From contig NZ_AP020337.1 of the NCBI RefSeq assembly GCF_009176725.1, positions 5,320,001 to 5,384,000 on the forward strand: a DNA stretch of 64,000 nt. Reading direction: 5' to 3'. Below are positions 59,973-64,000 of this stretch, in pieces (position 1 is the stretch's first letter; each line of letters opens with the position of its first letter). The position numbers and the translations under genes are program-made. The notes beneath the pieces are model-generated. The model did no database searches, was not told the DNA's origin, and saw nothing but the letters and a program-made list of their open reading frames with translations. Source of the DNA: Pseudomonas sp. KUIN-1 (GTDB lineage Bacteria; Pseudomonadota; Gammaproteobacteria; Pseudomonadales; Pseudomonadaceae).

Positions 59973-61244
59973 ATGAGCTATGTGATCGACCGACGTCTCA
60001 ACGGCAAGAACAAGAGCACGGTAAACCGCCAGCGGTTTCTGCGGCGTTACCGTGACCACATCAAGAAGGCAGTGGAGGAAGCGGTCAGCCGACGCTCCAT
60101 CACTGACATGGAACACGGCGAGCAGATCAGCATTCCCGGACGTGACATCGACGAACCGGTCCTGCACCACGGTCGCGGCGGCAAGCAGACCGTTGTTCAT
60201 CCTGGCAACAAGGAGTTCACCACAGGTGAGCACATCGCCCGCCCTCAAGGCGGCGGTGGCGGCAAAGGCCCCGGCAAGGCAGGCAACTCCGGCGAAGGGA
60301 TGGATGAGTTTTCGTTTCAGATTACTCAGGAAGAATTTCTCGAATTCATGTTCGAAGACCTGGAGCTGCCGAACCTGGTCAAGCGCAACCTGACCGGCAC
60401 CGATACCTTCAAGACCGTGCGCGCCGGGATCAGCAACGAAGGCAACCCGTCGCGGATCAACATCATCCGAACCCTGCGCTCTGCGCATGCACGCCGCATC
60501 GCGCTGTCCGGCAGCAGTCGCGCGAAACTCAGGGAAGCGACCGCCGAGCTTGAGCGCATGAAGCGCGAAGAGCCGGATAACTTTGGTGACATTCAGGAAC
60601 TGGAAGTAGAGATCGACCGACTGAAGGCACGCATTCGTCGTGTGCCCTACCTCGACACCTTCGACCTCAAGTACAACCTGCTGGTCAAGCAACCCAACCC
60701 CAGCTCCAAAGCGGTCATGTTCTGCCTGATGGACGTCTCCGGTTCCATGACCCAGGCGACCAAGGACATCGCCAAGCGCTTCTTCATCCTGCTGTACCTG
60801 TTCCTCAAACGTAACTACGACAAGATCGACGTGGTCTTCATTCGTCACCACACCAGCGCCCGCGAAGTGGACGAGGAAGAGTTTTTCTATTCCCGGGAAA
60901 CCGGCGGCACCATCGTTTCCAGCGCCTTGAAACTGATGCAGGAAATCATGGCCGCACGCTACCCGAGCAGTGACTGGAATATCTACGCGGCACAAGCGTC
61001 GGATGGCGACAACTGGAACGATGATTCGCCCATCTGCCGGGAAATCCTCACCAAACAGATCATGCCCTTCGTGCAGTACTACACGTACGTGGAAATCACG
61101 CCGCGTGAGCATCAGGCCTTGTGGTATGAATACGAACGCATCGGTGAAGATTTTGCCGACACGTTTGCCCAGCAACAGCTGGTCTCTGCCGGTGATATCT
61201 ACCCGGTATTCCGCGAACTCTTTCAGCGAAGGTTAGTGTCATGA
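59973..61244 (+). CDS. yeaH: YeaH/YhbH family protein
   Basis: A 423-residue protein (DUF444) with a charged N-terminus (RRLNGKNKSTVNRQRFLRRYRDHIKKAV), a Gly-rich linker, and a C-terminal von Willebrand A-like domain with MDVSGSMT (MIDAS-like DxSxS) at about 250. Works with PrkA and SpoVR. ATG 59973 follows GGAGGAGCC, a strong ribosome site. Overlaps spoVR by 4 bases. Confidence 0.92.
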   Translation: MSYVIDRRLNGKNKSTVNRQRFLRRYRDHIKKAVEEAVSRRSITDMEHGEQISIPGRDIDEPVLHHGRGGKQTVVHPGNKEFTTGEHIARPQGGGGGKGPGKAGNSGEGMDEFSFQITQEEFLEFMFEDLELPNLVKRNLTGTDTFKTVRAGISNEGNPSRINIIRTLRSAHARRIALSGSSRAKLREATAELERMKREEPDNFGDIQELEVEIDRLKARIRRVPYLDTFDLKYNLLVKQPNPSSKAVMFCLMDVSGSMTQATKDIAKRFFILLYLFLKRNYDKIDVVFIRHHTSAREVDEEEFFYSRETGGTIVSSALKLMQEIMAARYPSSDWNIYAAQASDGDNWNDDSPICREILTKQIMPFVQYYTYVEITPREHQALWYEYERIGEDFADTFAQQQLVSAGDIYPVFRELFQRRLVS

Positions 61245-62803
61245 CCGCCAGAGAGCAGAAGCGCCAACCCCTCTCCACGGGGTCAGAGTGGACATTCGAA
61301 CTGATCCGCGCCTACGACCGCGAAATCGGCAGGATTGCCGAGCGGTATGCGCTGGACACCTACCCCAACCAGATCGAAGTGATCACGGCCGAGCAGATGA
61401 TGGATGCCTATGCCTCGGTGGGTATGCCTTTGGGCTATCACCACTGGTCCTACGGCAAACACTTCCTCAGCACGGAAAAATCCTATTCGCGAGGCCAGAT
61501 GGGCCTGGCCTACGAGATCGTCATCAACTCCGACCCGTGCATCGCCTACCTGATGGAAGAGAACACCATCTGCATGCAGGCGCTGGTCGTGGCTCATGCG
61601 TGCTATGGCCATAACAGCTTCTTCAAGGGCAACTACCTGTTTCGCACCTGGACCGACGCCAGCTCGATCATCGATTACCTGGTGTTTGCCAAGCAGTACA
61701 TCATGCAATGTGAGGAACGGCATGGCATCGATGCCGTGGAGGACTTGCTCGACTCCTGCCATGCACTGATGAACTACGGGGTGGATCGCTACAAGCGCCC
61801 CTACCCGATTTCCGCCGAAGAGGAGCGGCGTCGGCAGAAGGACCGGGAGGAGCACCTTCAGCGGCAAATCAACGACCTGTGGCGCACCATCCCGAAAAGT
61901 GCCGACAAGAGCAGCAAGGAAGACAACGCGCGCTTTCCGGCAGAGCCGCAGGAAAACATTCTCTACTTCATCGAGAAACACGCCCCGCTGCTGGAGCCAT
62001 GGCAGCGTGAAGTGGTGCGCATCGTGCGCAAGATCGCGCAGTATTTCTATCCACAGCGCCAGACCCAGGTGATGAACGAAGGCTGGGCGACGTTCTGGCA
62101 TTACACGCTGATGAATGATCTGTACGACGAAGGCCTGGTCACCGACGGCTTCATGATGGAGTTCCTGCAGTCGCACACCAGCGTGATTTTCCAGCCCGGT
62201 TTCGACAGTCCGTATTACAGCGGTATCAATCCCTACGCGCTGGGCTTTGCCATGTATCAGGACATCCGCCGGATGTGCGAAAACCCTACTGACGAAGACC
62301 GCCAGTGGTTTCCGGAAATTGCCGGCAGCGACTGGCTCACGGCGATCAAATTCGCAATGACCAGCTTCAAGGACGAGAGCTTCATCCTCCAGTACCTGTC
62401 GCCCAAGGTGATTCGCGACCTCAAGCTGTTCAGCATCATGGACGACGACCAGCAGGAGGACCTGCTGGTGCCCGCCATTCATGATGAAAACGGCTATCGG
62501 ACCATTCGCGAAATACTCGCTGCGCAGTACAACCTGGGCAATCGGGAGCCCAATGTGCAGATCTACAGCATCGACCGCCGAGGCGATCGCTCGCTGACCC
62601 TGCGCCATCAACAGCACAATCGCAAACCACTCGGTGACTCGACAGACGAGGTGCTCAAGCACCTGCACCGGCTGTGGGGCTTTGACATCCACCTGGAAAC
62701 CCTGCAGGGCGATCAGGTGGTCAAGACTCATCACGTCCCCCCGAAAGGCGAGCATGCCGACAGTGAATATCCCCGGCTTGATATGGCGGTCGTTCACCTT
62801 TAA
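61241..62803 (+). CDS. SpoVR family protein
   Basis: A 520-residue protein of the SpoVR/YcgB family. EWTFELIRAYDREIGRIA, YPNQIEVITAEQMMDAY, HHWSYGKHF, the HACYGHNSFFKGN segment and MNEGWATFWHYTLMNDLYD are typical. Function unknown outside spore formers, but constantly paired with prkA and yeaH. ATGA overlap with yeaH. Confidence 0.93.
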   Translation: MTAREQKRQPLSTGSEWTFELIRAYDREIGRIAERYALDTYPNQIEVITAEQMMDAYASVGMPLGYHHWSYGKHFLSTEKSYSRGQMGLAYEIVINSDPCIAYLMEENTICMQALVVAHACYGHNSFFKGNYLFRTWTDASSIIDYLVFAKQYIMQCEERHGIDAVEDLLDSCHALMNYGVDRYKRPYPISAEEERRRQKDREEHLQRQINDLWRTIPKSADKSSKEDNARFPAEPQENILYFIEKHAPLLEPWQREVVRIVRKIAQYFYPQRQTQVMNEGWATFWHYTLMNDLYDEGLVTDGFMMEFLQSHTSVIFQPGFDSPYYSGINPYALGFAMYQDIRRMCENPTDEDRQWFPEIAGSDWLTAIKFAMTSFKDESFILQYLSPKVIRDLKLFSIMDDDQQEDLLVPAIHDENGYRTIREILAAQYNLGNREPNVQIYSIDRRGDRSLTLRHQQHNRKPLGDSTDEVLKHLHRLWGFDIHLETLQGDQVVKTHHVPPKGEHADSEYPRLDMAVVHL

Positions 62804-62846
62804 GCACTAGGGGAATAGGGTTTTAAACGCTTGTTCATGCAGCTTT

Positions 62847-62900
62847 AGCCTCCGCAAGTACGACACAAGGTTTATCCTGTCGCGCTTACGGAGGCTTTTT
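62847..62900 (+). promoter_or_regulatory. Long hairpin that buries the cca ribosome-binding site
   Basis: Arms AGCCTCCGCAAG (62847-62858) and CTTACGGAGGCT (62885-62896) pair with one mismatch; an inner stem CGACA/TGTCG (62861-62865, 62878-62882) extends it. Five T (62896-62900) follow and the cca ATG is at 62901. The GGAGG ribosome site (62890-62894) is in the right arm. It looks both like a terminator for spoVR and like a lock on cca translation. Confidence 0.7.
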
Positions 62901-64000
62901 ATGCAGATTTATAAAGTGGGCGGTGCTGTACGCGACCGTCTTCTGGGTCAACCTGTCACGGACATCGACTGGGTCGTGGTCGGCGCAAGCACCGAGGACA
63001 TGCTGATCAAGGGCTATCGCCCGGTCGGTACAGATTTCCCGGTGTTTTTGCATCCGCTGACCAATGAGGAATACGCGCTGGCACGCACCGAGCGCAAGAG
63101 CGGCGTGGGCTATGGGGGCTTTATTTTCCACGCCAGCCCCGAGGTGACGCTTGAGCAGGATTTGATTCGGCGTGACCTGACCATCAATGCCATGGCTGAA
63201 GACAAGGACGGCAATTTAACCGATCCCTACAACGGCCAGAAGGATTTGCAAGCGCGGATATTGCGTCACGTTTCACCCGCATTCGCCGAAGATCCGCTCC
63301 GGGTCTTGCGTGTGGCTCGATTCGCAGCACGCTACGCCGGTTACGGTTTTACCATCGCGCCCGAGACCCTGGGACTGATGCGACAGCTCAGTGCATCCGG
63401 CGAACTCAAGGCGCTGACTGCCGAGCGAAGCTGGAAGGAAATCTCGCGCGCGCTCATGGAAGAACAGCCTCAGGTGTTCATTCAGGTGCTGCACGACTGC
63501 GGCGCGCTCAAAGAGCTGATGCCCGAAGTCGAAGCGTTGTTCGGTGTACCGCAGCCGGCGGCGCATCACCCGGAAATAGACACCGGCGTACACGTGCTCA
63601 GTGTTCTTGAGCAATCCGCACGCCACAAACACCCGCTGACGGTGCGCTGGGCCTGCTTGCTGCACGACCTCGGTAAAGGGCTGACGCCGGAAGCCGAATG
63701 GCCAAGGCACATCGCTCATGAACACACCGGCCTGCGCCTGATAAAAGCGGTCAACGAGCGTTTTCGTGTGCCGAGGGACTGCCAGGAACTGGCGCTGCTG
63801 GTCGGCCAGTACCATACCCACGGCCACCGTGCGCTGGAGTTGAAACCTTCGACCCTGCTGGAGTTGCTGCAAAGCTTCGACGTCTACCGCCGCCCGCAGC
63901 GCTTTGAAGAGTTCATTGCGGCGTGCGAGATGGACGCCCGAGGACGTCACGGCTTCGAACAACGCAGTTATCCACAGGCCGACTACCTGCGCGGCGCCGC
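62901..64000 (+). CDS. cca: Multifunctional CCA tRNA nucleotidyltransferase, 3' end cut
   Basis: The first 366 residues of about 410; the rest is beyond the window. It adds CCA to tRNA 3' ends. MQIYKVGGAVRDRLLGQPVTDIDWVVVG holds the nucleotidyltransferase motif (GGAVRD and DxDW); RRDLTINAMAED follows; LLHDLGKG (HD domain) begins near residue 252. ATG 62901 is preceded by GGAGG, which is partly in a hairpin. Confidence 0.94.
   Translation, partial: MQIYKVGGAVRDRLLGQPVTDIDWVVVGASTEDMLIKGYRPVGTDFPVFLHPLTNEEYALARTERKSGVGYGGFIFHASPEVTLEQDLIRRDLTINAMAEDKDGNLTDPYNGQKDLQARILRHVSPAFAEDPLRVLRVARFAARYAGYGFTIAPETLGLMRQLSASGELKALTAERSWKEISRALMEEQPQVFIQVLHDCGALKELMPEVEALFGVPQPAAHHPEIDTGVHVLSVLEQSARHKHPLTVRWACLLHDLGKGLTPEAEWPRHIAHEHTGLRLIKAVNERFRVPRDCQELALLVGQYHTHGHRALELKPSTLLELLQSFDVYRRPQRFEEFIAACEMDARGRHGFEQRSYPQADYLRGA

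Noticed and set aside
57990..61175. 1061-codon minus-strand frame across prkA and yeaH
   Set aside because: Opposite to two clear family members with operon-style overlaps; no motif or ribosome site.

Overview
The window is a stretch of chromosome from a fluorescent Pseudomonas, almost certainly the Pseudomonas syringae species complex. The reasons are the housekeeping gene order (tyrS / M23 peptidase-anmK-erpA-argC-hemJ ... coq7-speD-osmC-vfr-trpCDG ... trpE-gph-rpe-agt genes ... amgK-murU / lptD-surA-pdxA-rsmA-apaG-apaH-glpE-prkA-yeaH-spoVR-cca), the proteins themselves, and a Mu-like tail cluster lying exactly between trpE and trpG. That locus is known to carry the R-type tailocin (syringacin) in P. 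syringae, and an unrelated R-pyocin in P. aeruginosa.

Layout. 0-13.7 kb is core genome: peptidoglycan turnover and recycling (M23 endopeptidase, AnmK), Fe-S insertion (ErpA), arginine (ArgC), heme (HemJ), ubiquinone (Coq7), polyamine (SpeD), the cAMP regulator Vfr, and a trpG-trpD-trpC operon with a lipoate-ligase-like gene at its end. 13.8-33.2 kb is the tailocin. On the minus strand it runs from a small conserved gene and a Mu Com-like protein through a GH5 glycoside hydrolase, two small membrane/coiled-coil proteins, tail terminator, sheath, tube, the gp41/gp42 assembly chaperones with a -1 slippery site, tape measure, baseplate gp43-gp48, fiber and chaperones, to a GH19 lysozyme and nested Rz/Rz1 spanins. 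No capsid, portal, terminase, integrase or transposase gene is present, so it is a dedicated tail rather than a prophage. Three plus-strand genes at its head form the switch: a self-cleaving PrtR/CI-type repressor, a DUF1654 gene behind a near-ideal LexA box, and PrtN. I find six copies of an ATAC-N5-GTAT operator, three before prtR and three before prtN.

33.2-35.6 kb holds an EstA-type autotransporter esterase and two palindromic repeat copies. 35.6-38.6 kb is trpE-gph-rpe. 38.8-46.2 kb is an ABC uptake system with its two-component regulator, corresponding to agtABCD/agtRS of P. aeruginosa. 46.3-49.9 kb holds a DUF3530 gene and the amgK-murU-djlA operon. 50-57.6 kb is the lptD-to-glpE envelope/maintenance series. 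57.9-62.8 kb is prkA-yeaH-spoVR. cca is cut by the window end.

Main points of interest: the GH5 hydrolase carried inside the tailocin; the two triple-operator regions plus LexA box, giving a double SOS input; the T_TTT_TTC frameshift site; a fiber-module replacement scar (orphan second chaperone and a decapitated lysozyme fragment); terminator hairpins inside the tail operon; heptamer-repeat arrays that abut stop codons at three loci; and a hairpin that buries the cca Shine-Dalgarno. Assignments rest on reading protein motifs and gene order; no database search was run.
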